A stretch of 64,000 bases of DNA, taken from assembly GCF_009938165.1 (NCBI RefSeq), contig NZ_AP019649.1:2790001-2854000 (forward strand). Direction: 5' to 3'. This DNA is from Vibrio taketomensis. Its GTDB lineage: Bacteria > Pseudomonadota > Gammaproteobacteria > Enterobacterales > Vibrionaceae. Below are positions 40,726 to 51,468 of the stretch, in pieces. The number at the start of each line of letters is the position of its first letter. Positions within the stretch are counted from its first letter, which is position 1. The notes beneath the pieces are model-generated. The model was not told where the DNA came from, did not search any database, and saw only the letters and a list, made by a program, of their open reading frames with translations. The position numbers and the translations under genes are program-made.

Positions 40726-41985
40726 TTACTGACGACGCATTGCATCAAAGAATTCATCGTTAGTCTTAGTCATTGCGAGCTTATCGATTAGGAATTCCAT
40801 CGCATCAGTTTCGCCCATTGGGTGAACAATCTTACGTAGAATCCACATCTTCTGTAGCTCATCAGTCTTAGTCAGTAGCTCTTCGCGACGAGTACCTGAG
40901 CGGTTGAAATCAATCGCTGGGAATACACGTTTTTCAGCAATCTTACGGTTTAGGTGCAGTTCCATGTTACCTGTACCTTTAAACTCTTCGTAAATTACTT
41001 CGTCCATCTTAGAACCAGTATCAACTAGCGCTGTTGCGATGATAGTTAAGCTACCGCCTTCTTCTACGTTACGTGCTGCACCGAAGAAACGTTTTGGACG
41101 ATGTAGAGCGTTCGCATCCACACCACCAGTTAGTACTTTACCAGATGAAGGTACGACGGTGTTGTATGCACGAGCTAGACGAGTGATCGAGTCAAGCAGG
41201 ATAACTACGTCTTTCTTATGTTCAACTAGACGTTTTGCTTTTTCAATTACCATTTCAGCCACTTGTACGTGACGAGACGCTGGCTCATCGAATGTCGATG
41301 CAACAACTTCACCTTTCACTAGGCGTTGCATTTCTGTTACTTCTTCAGGACGTTCGTCGATTAGAAGAACCATCAACACACACTCAGGGTGGTTATAAGC
41401 GATACTTTGCGCGATGTTTTGTAGCAACATTGTTTTACCCGCTTTTGGCGGAGCTACAATCAGACCACGCTGACCTTTACCGATAGGTGATGCAAGGTCG
41501 AGTACACGAGCTGTGATATCTTCAGTAGAACCATTACCACGTTCCATCACCATACGCTCATTTGCATGCAATGGCGTTAAGTTTTCGAACAGGATCTTAT
41601 TTCGAGCGTTATCTGGCTTGTCATCATTTACTGTATTGACTTTTAGCAGGGCAAAGTAGCGCTCACCATCTTTTGGTGGACGAATTTTTCCGGCAATAGA
41701 GTCACCAGTACGTAAGTTAAAGCGACGAATTTGGCTTGGAGAAACGTAAATATCGTCAGGACCAGCTAGGTAAGAACTGTCTGCACTACGAAGGAAACCA
41801 AAACCGTCTTGAAGAATTTCCAGTACGCCGTCGCCAAAAATGTCTTCACCGCTTTTTGCGTGAGCTTTTAGAATAGCGAAGATGATGTCTTGTTTTCTTA
41901 GACGAGCAAGGTTTTCTAGACCTAAGCTTTCGCCAAGTTTAACAAGATCTGAAACAGGTCTGTTCTTCAGTTCTGTAAGATTCAT
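40726..41985 (-). CDS. rho: Transcription termination factor Rho
   Basis: Rho is the hexameric RNA helicase that ends transcription. The 419-residue protein begins [19 protein letters not shown]. It has the RNA-binding cold-shock domain ([21 protein letters not shown]), Walker [13 protein letters not shown], Walker [17 protein letters not shown], and the Q/R-loop region near [22 protein letters not shown] 41985 matches the family; a TTG at 42009 is in frame but unsupported. Downstream of trxA as in E. coli. Confidence 0.98.
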   Translation of the reverse strand: MNLTELKNRPVSDLVKLGESLGLENLARLRKQDIIFAILKAHAKSGEDIFGDGVLEILQDGFGFLRSADSSYLAGPDDIYVSPSQIRRFNLRTGDSIAGKIRPPKDGERYFALLKVNTVNDDKPDNARNKILFENLTPLHANERMVMERGNGSTEDITARVLDLASPIGKGQRGLIVAPPKAGKTMLLQNIAQSIAYNHPECVLMVLLIDERPEEVTEMQRLVKGEVVASTFDEPASRHVQVAEMVIEKAKRLVEHKKDVVILLDSITRLARAYNTVVPSSGKVLTGGVDANALHRPKRFFGAARNVEEGGSLTIIATALVDTGSKMDEVIYEEFKGTGNMELHLNRKIAEKRVFPAIDFNRSGTRREELLTKTDELQKMWILRKIVHPMGETDAMEFLIDKLAMTKTNDEFFDAMRRQ

Positions 41986-42134
41986 GGTGGTAGATGCTTG
42001 TTTAGTCAAAATAGGATCTGTTGTTTTTAAGTTAGATGGAATATGGTCTCAGGATCGACCAAGAAGAGAATTCTGTTTAATTAACGTGCGATAAATTAGC
42101 ACTAAAATATAGCCTAGTCTATCTTTTGTTTCCG

Positions 42135-42175
42135 TTCAAAAAACAAAACCGCGCATTGTATCTAAATGCACGGTC
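42135..42175 (-). terminator. Terminator of trxA
   Basis: Minus strand ACCGTGCATT pairs with AATGCGCGGT (one G-T pair) around a 7-base loop, then a T-rich tail. It separates trxA from rho; the rho leader of about 150 bases then follows. Confidence 0.75.
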
Positions 42176-42191
42176 TTATTTATACAGCGAG

Positions 42192-42518
42192 TTATAGGTT
42201 AGCGTCCAAGAACTCTTTTAGCTGAGTTTTCGATAGCGCACCCACTTTGGTTGCTGCTACGTTGCCATCTTTAAATAGAAGCAACGTTGGAATACCACGA
42301 ATACCAAATTTAGGCGGAGTACCTGCGTTTTGGTCGATATTCAGTTTACCGATAGTGAGTTTGCCTTCGTACTCATCTGCGATTTCGTCAAGAATCGGCG
42401 CAATCATCTTACAAGGACCACACCACTCTGCCCAAAAATCAACAAGAACTGGGCCTGCAGCATTGATTACGTCGTTTTCAAAACCTTCATCAGTTAGCTG
42501 CAAAATCTTATCACTCAT
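42192..42518 (-). CDS. trxA: Thioredoxin 1
   Basis: A 108-residue thioredoxin with the active site [13 protein letters not shown] (Cys pair at about 33 and 36) and the cis-proline loop [14 protein letters not shown] 42518 has GGAGTGGA before it; the in-frame ATG at 42530 lies inside that site. Diverges from rhlB, same order as in E. coli. Confidence 0.97.
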   Translation of the reverse strand: MSDKILQLTDEGFENDVINAAGPVLVDFWAEWCGPCKMIAPILDEIADEYEGKLTIGKLNIDQNAGTPPKFGIRGIPTLLLFKDGNVAATKVGALSKTQLKEFLDANL

Positions 42519-42629
42519 CTTCCACTCCACTGTGTTTTTCGGAACTGGTTGGATGATAACCAGTATTGAGATGCCCTATTGGAATGTATTTACTTTCGTA
42601 TTGCAAGCTTAAGCTGATATTCTATAGCA

Positions 42630-43928
42630 ATGAAGAAGACGCACATCACAGAGCAAAAGTTCGCCGATTTGGGGCTACAACCCCAAGTTATAAAGGGTTT
42701 GGAGCAAAAAGGGTTCGAATTTTGTACCCCTATCCAAGCTCAGGCGCTGCCGGTACTGCTCTCCGGCCGTGACATCGCAGGCCAGGCCCAAACGGGCACT
42801 GGTAAGACGCTAGCGTTCCTTACTGCTACTTTTAACCACTTATTGACTACGCCAGAGATTGAAGGTCGTAAGCCAACGCAACCACGAGCGATTATTATGG
42901 CTCCTACGCGTGAACTTGCGATTCAGATCTATAACGATGCCGATAGCTTGATTGCCAGCACGGGAATCAAAGCGGCATTAGCTTATGGCGGCGAAAGCTA
43001 CGACAAGCAATTAGCGAAGTTAGAGCAAGGGGTCGATATTCTGATCGGTACGACTGGTCGCATTATCGACTTCTACAAACAGCGTGTATTCAATCTAAAC
43101 CACATTCAAGCAGTGGTATTAGATGAAGCGGATCGTATGTTTGACCTTGGCTTTATTAAAGACATTCGTTTCTTGTTCCGCCGTATGCCTGAGCCAAAAG
43201 ATCGTTTGAACATGCTATTCTCAGCAACGCTTTCATACCGCGTGCAAGAGTTAGCATTTGAACACATGAATGAGCCAGAGTCGGTTGTGGTTGAGCCTGA
43301 ACAAAAAACAGGTCACCGCATTCAAGAAGAACTGTTCTACCCTTCGAATGAAGATAAAATGGCTCTGCTACAAACGCTAATCGAAGAAGAATGGCCAGAT
43401 CGCGCGATCGTATTTGCTAACACCAAACACGTGTGCGAATCAATTTGGGGTCACCTTGCGGCTGATAAACACCGTGTAGGTCTACTTACTGGTGACGTTC
43501 CACAGAAAAAACGTGAGCGCATTCTTGAGCAATTCACTCAAGGTGAGGTGGATCTATTAGTGGCAACTGACGTTGCAGCACGTGGTCTACATATTCCACA
43601 AGTAACTCACGTCTTTAACTACGATCTACCTGACGACTGTGAAGACTATGTTCACCGCATTGGCCGTACTGGCCGCGCGGGCGCAAGTGGTCACTCGATC
43701 AGCTTTGCTTGTGAGCAATACGCGATCAACCTACCAGCGATCGAAGAGTACATCGAACACGCAATTCCAGTGTCAGACTACGATTCATCAGCGCTAATCC
43801 AAGATTTGCCAGCGCCGATTCGTCTACGTACGCGCAATCCACAACAGCGTCGTACCAATACAGGTGGTGCGCGCAACGGAAACCGCAAACCAAATCGCTC
43901 TCGTCCACGTCAGCAAAAGGATTCTTAA
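42630..43928 (+). CDS. rhlB: ATP-dependent RNA helicase RhlB
   Basis: The DEAD-box helicase of the RNA degradosome. In the 432 residues: Q motif [11 protein letters not shown], Walker [28 protein letters not shown] (DEAD), SAT, and the [16 protein letters not shown]-terminal motifs. The basic Arg/Asn-rich tail binds [19 protein letters not shown] is characteristic of RhlB. Confidence 0.96.
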   Translation: MKKTHITEQKFADLGLQPQVIKGLEQKGFEFCTPIQAQALPVLLSGRDIAGQAQTGTGKTLAFLTATFNHLLTTPEIEGRKPTQPRAIIMAPTRELAIQIYNDADSLIASTGIKAALAYGGESYDKQLAKLEQGVDILIGTTGRIIDFYKQRVFNLNHIQAVVLDEADRMFDLGFIKDIRFLFRRMPEPKDRLNMLFSATLSYRVQELAFEHMNEPESVVVEPEQKTGHRIQEELFYPSNEDKMALLQTLIEEEWPDRAIVFANTKHVCESIWGHLAADKHRVGLLTGDVPQKKRERILEQFTQGEVDLLVATDVAARGLHIPQVTHVFNYDLPDDCEDYVHRIGRTGRAGASGHSISFACEQYAINLPAIEEYIEHAIPVSDYDSSALIQDLPAPIRLRTRNPQQRRTNTGGARNGNRKPNRSRPRQQKDS

Positions 43929-43935
43929 GTCGTTT

Positions 43936-45426
43936 ATGAGCCAAGCCGTCCCTTCTCCGCTATACGCTGCTATCGATCTCGGGTCGAACAGTTTTCATAT
44001 GCTCGTTGTGCGTCATATTGATGGCAGCGTTCAAACCATGGCTAAAATTAAGCGCAAGGTACGCCTTGCTGCTGGGTTAAACGAGAATAACGTTTTAAGC
44101 CAAGAAGCCATGCAAAGAGGATGGGACTGCTTGAGTCTGTTTGCTGAACGACTACAAGATATTCCTACAGAAAACATTCGCATTGTTGGCACCGCGACCC
44201 TGCGTACCGCCACCAATGTGGATGTCTTTTTAGCCACAGCCAATCAAATTCTTGGCCATAAGATTGAAGTGATCTGTGGTGAAGAAGAGGCGGCAACAAT
44301 CTATAAAGGAGTGGCGCACACTTCTGGTGGTTGTGGTCGTCGTTTAGTGGTTGATATTGGCGGTGCTAGTACCGAGCTTATTATCGGTGAAGGCTTTGAA
44401 GCTAAGGCACTTACTAGCCTGAAAATGGGTTGTGTGACTTGGCTTGAACGTCATTTCAAAGACCGCCAATTAAACCTCGATAATTTTAATCAGGCCATTG
44501 CTGCAGCCAAAGACACTTTGCAGCCGATCTTAGCGCAATACACTCAATTGGGCTGGGATGTGTGTGTTGGTGCTTCAGGCACTGTCCAAGCACTGCAAGA
44601 AATTATGTTGGCGCAAGGTATGGATGAGGTGATTACTCATGCCAAACTAAAACGTCTACAGAAACAAGCCATGCTAGCTGACCATTTGGAAGAGTTAGAA
44701 ATTGCAGGCCTGACTCTTGAGCGCGCACTGGTTTTCCCTAGTGGACTTTCAATTCTGATTGCGATCTTTGAATTGCTTGAGATTGAATCAATGACTCTCG
44801 CTGGCGGCGCTTTGCGTGAAGGCTTAGTGTATGAAATGGTCGATGAGCTTAAACAAGATGACATTCGAGCACGCACCATTACCAGCGTGCAACATCGCTA
44901 TCAAATTGACCATGCTTATGGCGAACAAGTAGCCACACTTGCCACTCGCCTACTGGAACAATGCCAAACTGATTGGCTAGTAGAATCACAAGCTAAGGTA
45001 TTACTCAATACCGCGGCAAAACTGCACGAGATTGGCCTGACTATAGATTTCAAAAAAGGTGGTGAGCATAGCGCCTACCTACTGCGTCATTTAGATTTAC
45101 CTGGCTACACTCGCGCCCAAAAACACTTGCTGGCGGAATTAACTCGCCGTTACCGTGAACAGTTAACCTCACTGCCAGAACAACACGCAATCTCTGGCAC
45201 TAGTGCTAAACGTGTATTGCGTTTATTGCGATTGGCCGTGCTATTAACACATCGTCGCAACCCAGCTCTTGAACCACAAGTCACGTTGCAATCAGAAGGC
45301 GATAAACTCGAACTGACGATCAGTGCTGACTGGCTACAAGAGAACCCTCTAACTGCAGCCGAGCTTGAGATTGAAGCCAACCGCCAAAGTGACATTGGTT
45401 GGCCGTTAACCATTATTAGCCAGTAG
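43936..45426 (+). CDS. gppA: Guanosine-5'-triphosphate,3'-diphosphate pyrophosphatase GppA
   Basis: GppA converts pppGpp to ppGpp and also belongs to the exopolyphosphatase family. The 496-residue protein has the actin-like phosphate loops [13 protein letters not shown] and [23 protein letters not shown], and a C-terminal HD-like helical domain. ATG 43936 fits family length. Seven bases after rhlB, as in E. coli. Confidence 0.95.
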   Translation: MSQAVPSPLYAAIDLGSNSFHMLVVRHIDGSVQTMAKIKRKVRLAAGLNENNVLSQEAMQRGWDCLSLFAERLQDIPTENIRIVGTATLRTATNVDVFLATANQILGHKIEVICGEEEAATIYKGVAHTSGGCGRRLVVDIGGASTELIIGEGFEAKALTSLKMGCVTWLERHFKDRQLNLDNFNQAIAAAKDTLQPILAQYTQLGWDVCVGASGTVQALQEIMLAQGMDEVITHAKLKRLQKQAMLADHLEELEIAGLTLERALVFPSGLSILIAIFELLEIESMTLAGGALREGLVYEMVDELKQDDIRARTITSVQHRYQIDHAYGEQVATLATRLLEQCQTDWLVESQAKVLLNTAAKLHEIGLTIDFKKGGEHSAYLLRHLDLPGYTRAQKHLLAELTRRYREQLTSLPEQHAISGTSAKRVLRLLRLAVLLTHRRNPALEPQVTLQSEGDKLELTISADWLQENPLTAAELEIEANRQSDIGWPLTIISQ

Positions 45427-45443
45427 CTAACAGCAGATACAAT

Positions 45444-45475
45444 AAAGCCCGAGCATTGAATCTCGGGCTTTTTTA
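45444..45475 (+). terminator. Terminator after gppA
   Basis: AAAGCCCGAG and CTCGGGCTTTTTT around CATTGAAT; usable by yhhQ from the other side as well. Confidence 0.88.
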
Positions 45476-45502
45476 TTCCTCACACCAACTCGTTAGGCGA
45501 AC

Positions 45503-46174
45503 TTAGTTGTTTGCGCCAACCATCTTGAAATCCGGGTTGGAAGCAGTCAGCTTTCTTACTAAGTAGTTAAGCAGCACACCGTACATAGGAACAAACAGAC
45601 CCAAACTAATCACGAGTTTGAAACCGTAGTCGACGAATGCAATTTCCATCCAATGCTCTGCCATGAATGGATCTGGGCTTTGGTAGAAAGCAATAGCGAA
45701 GAAAGCGATAGTGTCCAACGCATTACCGAACAAAGTCGAACAGGTAGGCGCTACCCACCACTGTTTCATTTGGCGTAGACGGTTAAATACGTGCACATCC
45801 ATGATTTGGCCTAGCAAGTAAGCCATAAAACTTGCGATCGCAATACGCGCCACAAATAGGTTAAATTCACCCAAATGAGCAAAACCTTGGAACTGACCTT
45901 CAAAGAACAGTACTGATAAGGCGTAAGAAACCGCCAACGCTGGAAGCATTACCAAGAAAATGATTTTGCGTGCAAGTTGAGCACCGAAAATACGTACGGT
46001 TAGATCAGTTGCCAGAAAAATAAATGGAAAAGTGAATGCACCCCATGTGGTATGAAAACCCATGATGGTAAATGGTAGCTGAACTAGGTAGTTACTTGAT
46101 GCAATGATGATCAGGTGAAACAGAACTAGATAGAAAAGGGCGTTGCGCTGCTGCGCAGGGGTAAAGTTACTCAT
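45503..46174 (-). CDS. yhhQ: Queuosine precursor transporter YhhQ
   Basis: A 223-residue membrane protein of the COG1738/YhhQ family that imports queuosine precursors such as preQ0 and preQ1. About six membrane segments. Family blocks GAFTFPFIFLATDLTVRIFG, FMAYLLGQIMDVHVFNRLR and the FGNALDTIAFFAIAFYQSPD motif are present. ATG 46174 is supported by AAAGG upstream, which is itself the end of a candidate preQ1 riboswitch. A longer in-frame start at 46276 is unlikely. Confidence 0.92.
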   Translation of the reverse strand: MSNFTPAQQRNALFYLVLFHLIIIASSNYLVQLPFTIMGFHTTWGAFTFPFIFLATDLTVRIFGAQLARKIIFLVMLPALAVSYALSVLFFEGQFQGFAHLGEFNLFVARIAIASFMAYLLGQIMDVHVFNRLRQMKQWWVAPTCSTLFGNALDTIAFFAIAFYQSPDPFMAEHWMEIAFVDYGFKLVISLGLFVPMYGVLLNYLVRKLTASNPDFKMVGANN

Positions 46175-46180
46175 GCGATA

Positions 46181-46217
46181 CCTTTTTAGTTTGGTTTGGG
46201 GGTGAGGGAACCCAAAT
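46181..46217 (-). promoter_or_regulatory. Candidate preQ1-I riboswitch of yhhQ
   Basis: On the minus strand TTTGGG pairs with CCCAAA around a loop TTCCCTCACC. The tail CCAAACTAAAAAGG then follows, whose final AAAGG is the yhhQ ribosome site six bases before the ATG. The order GG-TTC, ACCC, A-rich tail with CTAA, then Shine-Dalgarno is that of preQ1-I aptamers, in which loop C residues pair with the tail end and hide the ribosome site. The 37-base size and the downstream queuosine transporter both fit. Confidence 0.65.
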
Positions 46218-46403
46218 CGAATCAATTCCATACTCATCCTGTTCGGACGAGACATAAAATCAACTCTTACCAACAATGTTAAACATAAAAGTGCTGTTAG
46301 CGAATAAATAGAGTGCTAATCAGCAAGGTCGGCGATTATACATTAACCAATTTATGCTGCAAGTTGCTTTTAACTTGTGGTGATTTTTCACCAAAATACG
46401 TGT

Positions 46404-46727
46404 TTAGTTGGCGTCAAACTCAGCACGAAACAGGCTGGCTAAATAATTCAATTCTTCACGATTATCGCTACCCGCCAGCGTTTCTAACCACATACTCTCA
46501 CTATAGTGCTCAGCTTTGAGAAACAGTTGAGTGTCTTCAAAATCAATCAACCATGAATGAATATCGGCATCGCACTGCTTTTCAATCACTCGAGCCGATA
46601 GAGTGGCAACCAAACGCTCGCCTAGAGCCGGAAACGAATCAAAATCAAAACTTGGAGCACGAACAATAATTCTTCCCTGCTCTGCCTGATAATCAATCAA
46701 GCCAAAATCCTTTTGTGGTTTAACCAT
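46404..46727 (-). CDS. DUF3630 family protein
   Basis: A 107-residue soluble acidic protein of the DUF3630 family found in Vibrio and relatives: [26 protein letters not shown], then [24 protein letters not shown]. Function unknown. Its ATG lies inside the end of recQ (8-base overlap ATGGTTAA), so it is translationally coupled to recQ. Confidence 0.8.
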   Translation of the reverse strand: MVKPQKDFGLIDYQAEQGRIIVRAPSFDFDSFPALGERLVATLSARVIEKQCDADIHSWLIDFEDTQLFLKAEHYSESMWLETLAGSDNREELNYLASLFRAEFDAN

Positions 46728-48558
46728 GATGCGTGATGTGCTCCTGAATCAAATCTAAAAATGGATCAGCGTATTTCTCCAGTTTGCGCTGCCCAACACC
46801 GCTGACTGCCAACATTTCGCCGTAAGAGGTAGGCAGAATTTCTGCCATGTCGATTAGCGTGGCATCACTAAATACCACATACGGCGGCAAGCCATCTTCA
46901 TCAGCAATCGACTTACGCAGCTTACGCAATTTAGCAAACAGCTTTTTATCGTAGTTTTTACTGGTCAGTTTGTCTGACTTCGCAGCTCGAACTGCGGTAT
47001 CCAGACGCGGCACCGCGAGCTCTAAACTCATTTCACCACGCAGCAAAGGGCGCGCTTCTTCGGTTAACTGCAAGGTCGAATTACGAGTAATGTTTTGGAA
47101 CAGCAGTCCTTTATGAATCAGCTGACGGAAGATACTCACCCAATAATCATGGCTATGGTCTCGCCCTAAACCATAGGTTGAGAGCTTGTCATGGCCTTGC
47201 TCTCGAATACGAATATTTTGCATACCACGCAACACTTCCACCACATAGCCAATACCGAAGCTTTGGTTAACTCGGTAGACACAAGACAACGCTTTTTGCG
47301 CCTCTTGAGTTGCATCAAAATGTTTTGGTGGATCTAAGCAGATATCGCAGTTACCACATGGCTTGTCTCGATATTCACCAAAATAGTTCAGTAGCACCTG
47401 GCGACGACAGGTTTGCGCTTCAGCAAAAGCGCTCATTGCATTGAGCTTATGCGCTTCTACTTGTTTTTGCGGCCCCTCATCTTTTTCATCCAACATACGG
47501 CGCAGCCAACCAATATCAGCTGGATCATAAAGCATCATCGCTTCCGCTGGCAGTCCATCACGCCCCGCACGTCCGGTTTCTTGGTAGTAAGACTCGATAT
47601 TACGTGGAATATCAAAATGCACCACAAAGCGAACGTTCGGTTTGTTAATCCCCATACCAAAAGCAACGGTAGCCACCACGATCTGAATATCATCACGTTG
47701 AAACGCTTCTTGTACATACGCACGTTCATCGGCATCCATACCAGCATGGTAACTCGCTGCTCGAATATGGTTATTGCACAGCTTCTCGGTCAGCATTTCC
47801 ACTTTCTTACGGCTACCGCAGTAAATGATGCCGCAATTGCCTTTCTGTGTATCGAGATAACGCACGATCTGCGATACCGGCTTGTGCTTTTCCAGTAAGG
47901 TGTAGCGAATATTTGGGCGATCAAAACTGCCTAAATAGATATGAGGATCGTTAAGCTGCAAGCGACTAGTAATGTCTTTACGTGTGGCATCATCAGCGGT
48001 AGCTGTCAGCGCCATAAAAGGCACATGAGGAAAATACTGCTTTAGCTGACCCAGTGCTGCATATTCCGGGCGAAAATCGTGGCCCCATTGCGAAATACAG
48101 TGCGCTTCATCGACCGCAATCATGCTAAGCGGCAGACTTTCTAAACGCTCAATAAAATCACGCATCAATACTCGCTCAGGTGAAACATAAACCAGCTTTA
48201 GCTGACCTGAATGCATGCGGTTATACACTGAGAGGAGATCTTCACGTGACATGGTTGAGTTTACACACTCGGCCGCCACACCGTTGGCTTTGAGCTGATC
48301 CACTTGGTCTTTCATCAGAGAAATCAGCGGTGAGATCACCAAAGTAATGCCACTACGCACTAATGCCGGGATCTGATAGCACAATGATTTACCACCACCG
48401 GTTGGCATAATCACCAAGCTATCACGCCCCTCTAGCGTCGATTCAATGACTTGCTGCTGACCTGTACGGAAAGTTTGGTAGCCGAACACCTGCTCAAGCA
48501 CACTTTGGGCGCTAACAATTTGTTGTTCGTCTGACTGAGCAAGTAACGTTGAGGTCAT
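46720..48558 (-). CDS. recQ: ATP-dependent DNA helicase RecQ
   Basis: A 612-residue RecQ helicase with [17 protein letters not shown] (motif I), [19 protein letters not shown] (DEAH and aromatic loop), and [13 protein letters not shown] zinc-binding region with [12 protein letters not shown] and [11 protein letters not shown] follows, then winged helix and C-terminal HRDC domain. It works in RecF-pathway repair. Order recQ near rarD and rhtC matches E. coli. Confidence 0.97.
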   Translation of the reverse strand: MTSTLLAQSDEQQIVSAQSVLEQVFGYQTFRTGQQQVIESTLEGRDSLVIMPTGGGKSLCYQIPALVRSGITLVISPLISLMKDQVDQLKANGVAAECVNSTMSREDLLSVYNRMHSGQLKLVYVSPERVLMRDFIERLESLPLSMIAVDEAHCISQWGHDFRPEYAALGQLKQYFPHVPFMALTATADDATRKDITSRLQLNDPHIYLGSFDRPNIRYTLLEKHKPVSQIVRYLDTQKGNCGIIYCGSRKKVEMLTEKLCNNHIRAASYHAGMDADERAYVQEAFQRDDIQIVVATVAFGMGINKPNVRFVVHFDIPRNIESYYQETGRAGRDGLPAEAMMLYDPADIGWLRRMLDEKDEGPQKQVEAHKLNAMSAFAEAQTCRRQVLLNYFGEYRDKPCGNCDICLDPPKHFDATQEAQKALSCVYRVNQSFGIGYVVEVLRGMQNIRIREQGHDKLSTYGLGRDHSHDYWVSIFRQLIHKGLLFQNITRNSTLQLTEEARPLLRGEMSLELAVPRLDTAVRAAKSDKLTSKNYDKKLFAKLRKLRKSIADEDGLPPYVVFSDATLIDMAEILPTSYGEMLAVSGVGQRKLEKYADPFLDLIQEHITHHG

Positions 48559-48701
48559 TGAATGTCTCTAATTATAAGAATGAGGCTGGGGGCACATTGT
48601 AGTGGGGATTGATGGTGAATAAAACCGCAAATTATTAGGTGAATCTTTGCTCGGTATTTATACTGGGAAAATTCTTTTAGTTTCTCCTTTTTGTGAATTT
48701 T

Positions 48702-49616
48702 ATGACCAGTGAAGACGAACAACAACGCGCGCGTCAAGGTGTATTACTGGCGATCGGTGCGTACACCATGTGGGGTATCGCCCCTATCTACTTCAAACAA
48801 CTCGCTGGTGTACCTGCACTCGAGATTCTCAGTCATCGAGTCGTTTGGTCATTCCTACTGCTCGCTTTGCTGCTGCATTTTGGCCGTCATTGGGGGAGTG
48901 TGCGTGATGTGTTTAGAGATAAACGCAAAATGGTTTACCTCACCAGTTCGGCGATTTTAATTGGTTTTAACTGGCTGCTGTTTATCTGGGCAGTGAACGC
49001 AAACCATATGCTTGATGCCAGCCTTGGTTACTATATCAACCCACTGATTAACGTATTGCTAGGGATGCTGTTCCTTGGTGAACGCCTGCGTGCATTGCAA
49101 TGGGTCGCGGTAGCACTGGCAGCAGGCGGAGTGTTGATTCAGTTAATTGCATTTGGCTCGGTGCCACTAGTAGCAATCGGTTTAGCGTGTTCATTTGGCT
49201 TTTACGGTCTACTGCGTAAAAAAGTCAGTGTGGGCGCACAAACTGGCTTATTTGTTGAAACTCTTGTGCTAGCACCAGCGGCATTGATTTACCTGCTGTG
49301 GATTGCTGATTCGCCAAGTGCCCACTTTACGCAAAACCCGATCACATTAAACTTACTGTTATTCTCAGCCGGCATTATTACTACTTTGCCGTTACTGTGT
49401 TTTACCGGTGCAGCAACACGTCTTAAGCTCTCAACGTTAGGCTTTTTCCAATACATCGGCCCAAGCTTAATGTTTTTGCTCGCCGTGTTAGTGTATGGCG
49501 AAGCATTTACTGTCGATAAAGCACTAACGTTTGTGTTTATTTGGGGAGCGTTGATCGTCTTTAGCTTTGATGGCTTACGTAACAACCGTCGTAGTAAAAA
49601 AGCCTTAGCGAAATAA
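48702..49616 (+). CDS. rarD: RarD (EamA family) transporter
   Basis: A 304-residue EamA-family membrane protein with ten hydrophobic segments and the RarD start GVLLAIGAYTMWGIAPIYFKQL, then FNWLLFIWAVNANHMLDASLGYYINPL. Related to a chloramphenicol-sensitive-type protein; substrate unknown. ATG 48702 is preferred over GTG 48693. Diverges from recQ. Confidence 0.9.
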   Translation: MTSEDEQQRARQGVLLAIGAYTMWGIAPIYFKQLAGVPALEILSHRVVWSFLLLALLLHFGRHWGSVRDVFRDKRKMVYLTSSAILIGFNWLLFIWAVNANHMLDASLGYYINPLINVLLGMLFLGERLRALQWVAVALAAGGVLIQLIAFGSVPLVAIGLACSFGFYGLLRKKVSVGAQTGLFVETLVLAPAALIYLLWIADSPSAHFTQNPITLNLLLFSAGIITTLPLLCFTGAATRLKLSTLGFFQYIGPSLMFLLAVLVYGEAFTVDKALTFVFIWGALIVFSFDGLRNNRRSKKALAK

Positions 49617-49660
49617 ATTATCACGGCGATTTTTACAAGACATCGCTGCAATTCAACGAT

Positions 49661-49693
49661 AAGCTTGGTGAAACATTCACCAAGCTTTTTTTG
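49661..49693 (+). terminator. Terminator after rarD
   Basis: AAGCTTGGTGA and TCACCAAGCTT form a perfect 11-bp stem followed by TTTTTG. It overlaps the upstream open frame of the AraC gene, supporting the ATG start chosen there. Confidence 0.9.
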
Positions 49694-49697
49694 TTTT

Positions 49698-50492
49698 ATG
49701 GAACAGGCTGATTATCGTAATACCATTAGCGAATCGATAAATCTGATCGATGCGCACTATCAGCATTTCAGCTTTCAGCGCCACTACCATCTTGATTTTC
49801 ATATTGGCCTGATCACCCAAGGCGAACAAAAGTTCCATCATAAAGGGCAAGCACATCATGCCGGTTCAGGACAAGTAATCATCATGCCCCCCGACGAACT
49901 GCACGATGGGCAGTCAGTGTGGGATGCCGGCTATCAAACCAAAGTATTTTCACTCGACCCTAATTGGTTTTCTCGCTTGTCTAATGCAAGTGCTGAGCAA
50001 ATAGTCAGTTTTCGTCAAACAGTTATAAATGACTCACAAGTCTTCCATCAACTACAGCAGCTACACCAACTTCTTGGCGATAAAAACCTCAGCCAGCTAG
50101 CCAAAGACTGCCTTCCTCTCGAAGGATTTGAACAACTGCTCACTTGTTATAGTTATCAGCAAATTCCGCACACTCATACGCTAGGTCGTCAATCTATGAC
50201 TGATCTAAAAGAGTTTATCTGGGCTCATATTGATCAACCGATTCGTCTCGAACAACTTGCGGCACTCTGCCATCTCACGCCAACCCAGTTTCAGCGCCAC
50301 TTTAAAGCCAGTGTTGGTATCAGCCCCTATGCTTGGTTAAGTCGTTTGCGTCTTGAATATGCAATGAAGTTATTGCGAGGTGGGCAAACCGCAACACAAG
50401 TTGCTCATCAAGTCGGTTTTTACGATCAAGCACACTTTAGCAAGGCGTTTAAAACCAGTTTTGGCATTACACCCAAACAAGTCAGCACTTAA
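49698..50492 (+). CDS. AraC family transcriptional regulator
   Basis: A 264-residue regulator with an N-terminal cupin-like AraC binding domain (HYHLDFHIGLITQGEQKF, GSGQVIIMPPDELHDG) and a C-terminal double helix-turn-helix (RLEQLAALCHLTPTQFQRHFKASVG; TATQVAHQVGFYDQAHFSKAFKTSFG). The effector is unknown. It reads toward a RhtC-like exporter 105 bases away, an arrangement common for AraC regulators that control LysE-type efflux. Confidence 0.87.
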   Translation: MEQADYRNTISESINLIDAHYQHFSFQRHYHLDFHIGLITQGEQKFHHKGQAHHAGSGQVIIMPPDELHDGQSVWDAGYQTKVFSLDPNWFSRLSNASAEQIVSFRQTVINDSQVFHQLQQLHQLLGDKNLSQLAKDCLPLEGFEQLLTCYSYQQIPHTHTLGRQSMTDLKEFIWAHIDQPIRLEQLAALCHLTPTQFQRHFKASVGISPYAWLSRLRLEYAMKLLRGGQTATQVAHQVGFYDQAHFSKAFKTSFGITPKQVST

Positions 50493-50597
50493 ACCAGTTG
50501 AGTGATCAAAATTTACAAGCTTTGCGGCGCTTAGGATTTGATAATAGCGTTCTTATTTTTTGATTCACTTTGAGCACTTTGCTCTCGCTAACTGTAT

Positions 50598-51272
50598 ATG
50601 ACCAACGAAATCACCATTCTTGCTACGCTCGCTTCTGTTCACTGGATTGCACTAATGAGCCCAGGTCCAGACTTTGCACTGGTAGTACAAAACACTACAC
50701 GCTACGGACGCAAAACCGGCCTATATATAGCCTTGGGTTTATCATGCGGCATTTTGCTGCATTCACTATTCAGCCTAACTGGCGTCAGTTATCTGATTCA
50801 GCAGCACCCAGCCCTATTTGCGCTTGTGCAATTGATGGGCGGTGGCTATCTACTTTATCTCGGTATAGGTGCGCTATACGCCGTTTGGTCAACCCGCCAT
50901 CAGACTGCCAATAACAGTGGCAATACCACTGGATATCTACTAGCAAGCAAACGCCAAGCTTTCGCTCGCGGATTTGCCACCAACATTCTCAACCCAAAAG
51001 CATTAGTATTTTTCCTTAGCTTGATGTCGAGCTTAGTGCCGAGCGATATGTCTTGGGAAGGTAAAGGCATCGCCCTACTTATTCTTTGGTCATTGTCGTT
51101 GGTTTGGTTTTCACTTTTAGCGTGGTTGCTGTCCAGTGTTCGCCTGCAACAAAAATTGCACCGTGCAGCAAAATATATTGATGGCGGATGCGGAATCATC
51201 TTCTCATTTATTGGATTCACTATTATTTATCGTTCGCTAGTTGATTTTTCTGTATTGCTCGCAGCGGCCTGA
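50598..51272 (+). CDS. LysE/RhtC family amino acid exporter
   Basis: A 224-residue LysE-superfamily exporter with about six membrane segments and the motif ASVHWIALMSPGPDFALVVQNTTRYGRK, close to E. coli RhtC (threonine export). FATNILNPKALVFFLSLMSSL is the second family block. The amino acid exported is inferred, not shown. Downstream of the AraC gene; a strong hairpin follows the stop. Confidence 0.85.
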   Translation: MTNEITILATLASVHWIALMSPGPDFALVVQNTTRYGRKTGLYIALGLSCGILLHSLFSLTGVSYLIQQHPALFALVQLMGGGYLLYLGIGALYAVWSTRHQTANNSGNTTGYLLASKRQAFARGFATNILNPKALVFFLSLMSSLVPSDMSWEGKGIALLILWSLSLVWFSLLAWLLSSVRLQQKLHRAAKYIDGGCGIIFSFIGFTIIYRSLVDFSVLLAAA

Positions 51273-51293
51273 TCATCCTTTTGCCAATCTCTT

Positions 51294-51311
51294 TGTGCGA
51301 GATCTCTTACA
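51294..51311 (+). promoter_or_regulatory. Candidate GacA/VarA/UvrY upstream activating site
   Basis: TGTGCG-AGATCT-CTTACA matches the GacA-family site TGTAAG-N6-CTTACA at 10 of 12 positions. It lies about 170 bases before the expected start of the CsrB-type RNA, the place where UvrY/GacA sites control csrB genes. Confidence 0.6.
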
Positions 51312-51332
51312 AACAACTGCGGAGATCTCGCA
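51296..51332. repeat. Perfect 11-bp inverted repeat after the exporter gene
   Basis: TGCGAGATCTC and GAGATCTCGCA flank a 15-base loop, 24 bases after the exporter stop. No T run follows, so it is not a standard terminator. The left arm overlaps the GacA-type site. Confidence 0.85.
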
Positions 51333-51434
51333 TTGTGACTGAGAAAAACATCTACAATTAACTTAAGATTATGTTTTTATTGAATTTAATCTTAATAAAA
51401 TAAAAAGTTCACGAAAAGAAATCGATTGCACCAA

Positions 51435-51462
51435 TTGTTCTCACGCGGGAAATACGTAATAT
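51435..51462 (+). promoter_or_regulatory. Promoter of the CsrB-type RNA
   Basis: TTGTTC and TAATAT are separated by 16 bases; a start about seven bases later would put the first GGA hairpin at the RNA 5' end. Confidence 0.6.
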
Positions 51463-51468
51463 TAAACG

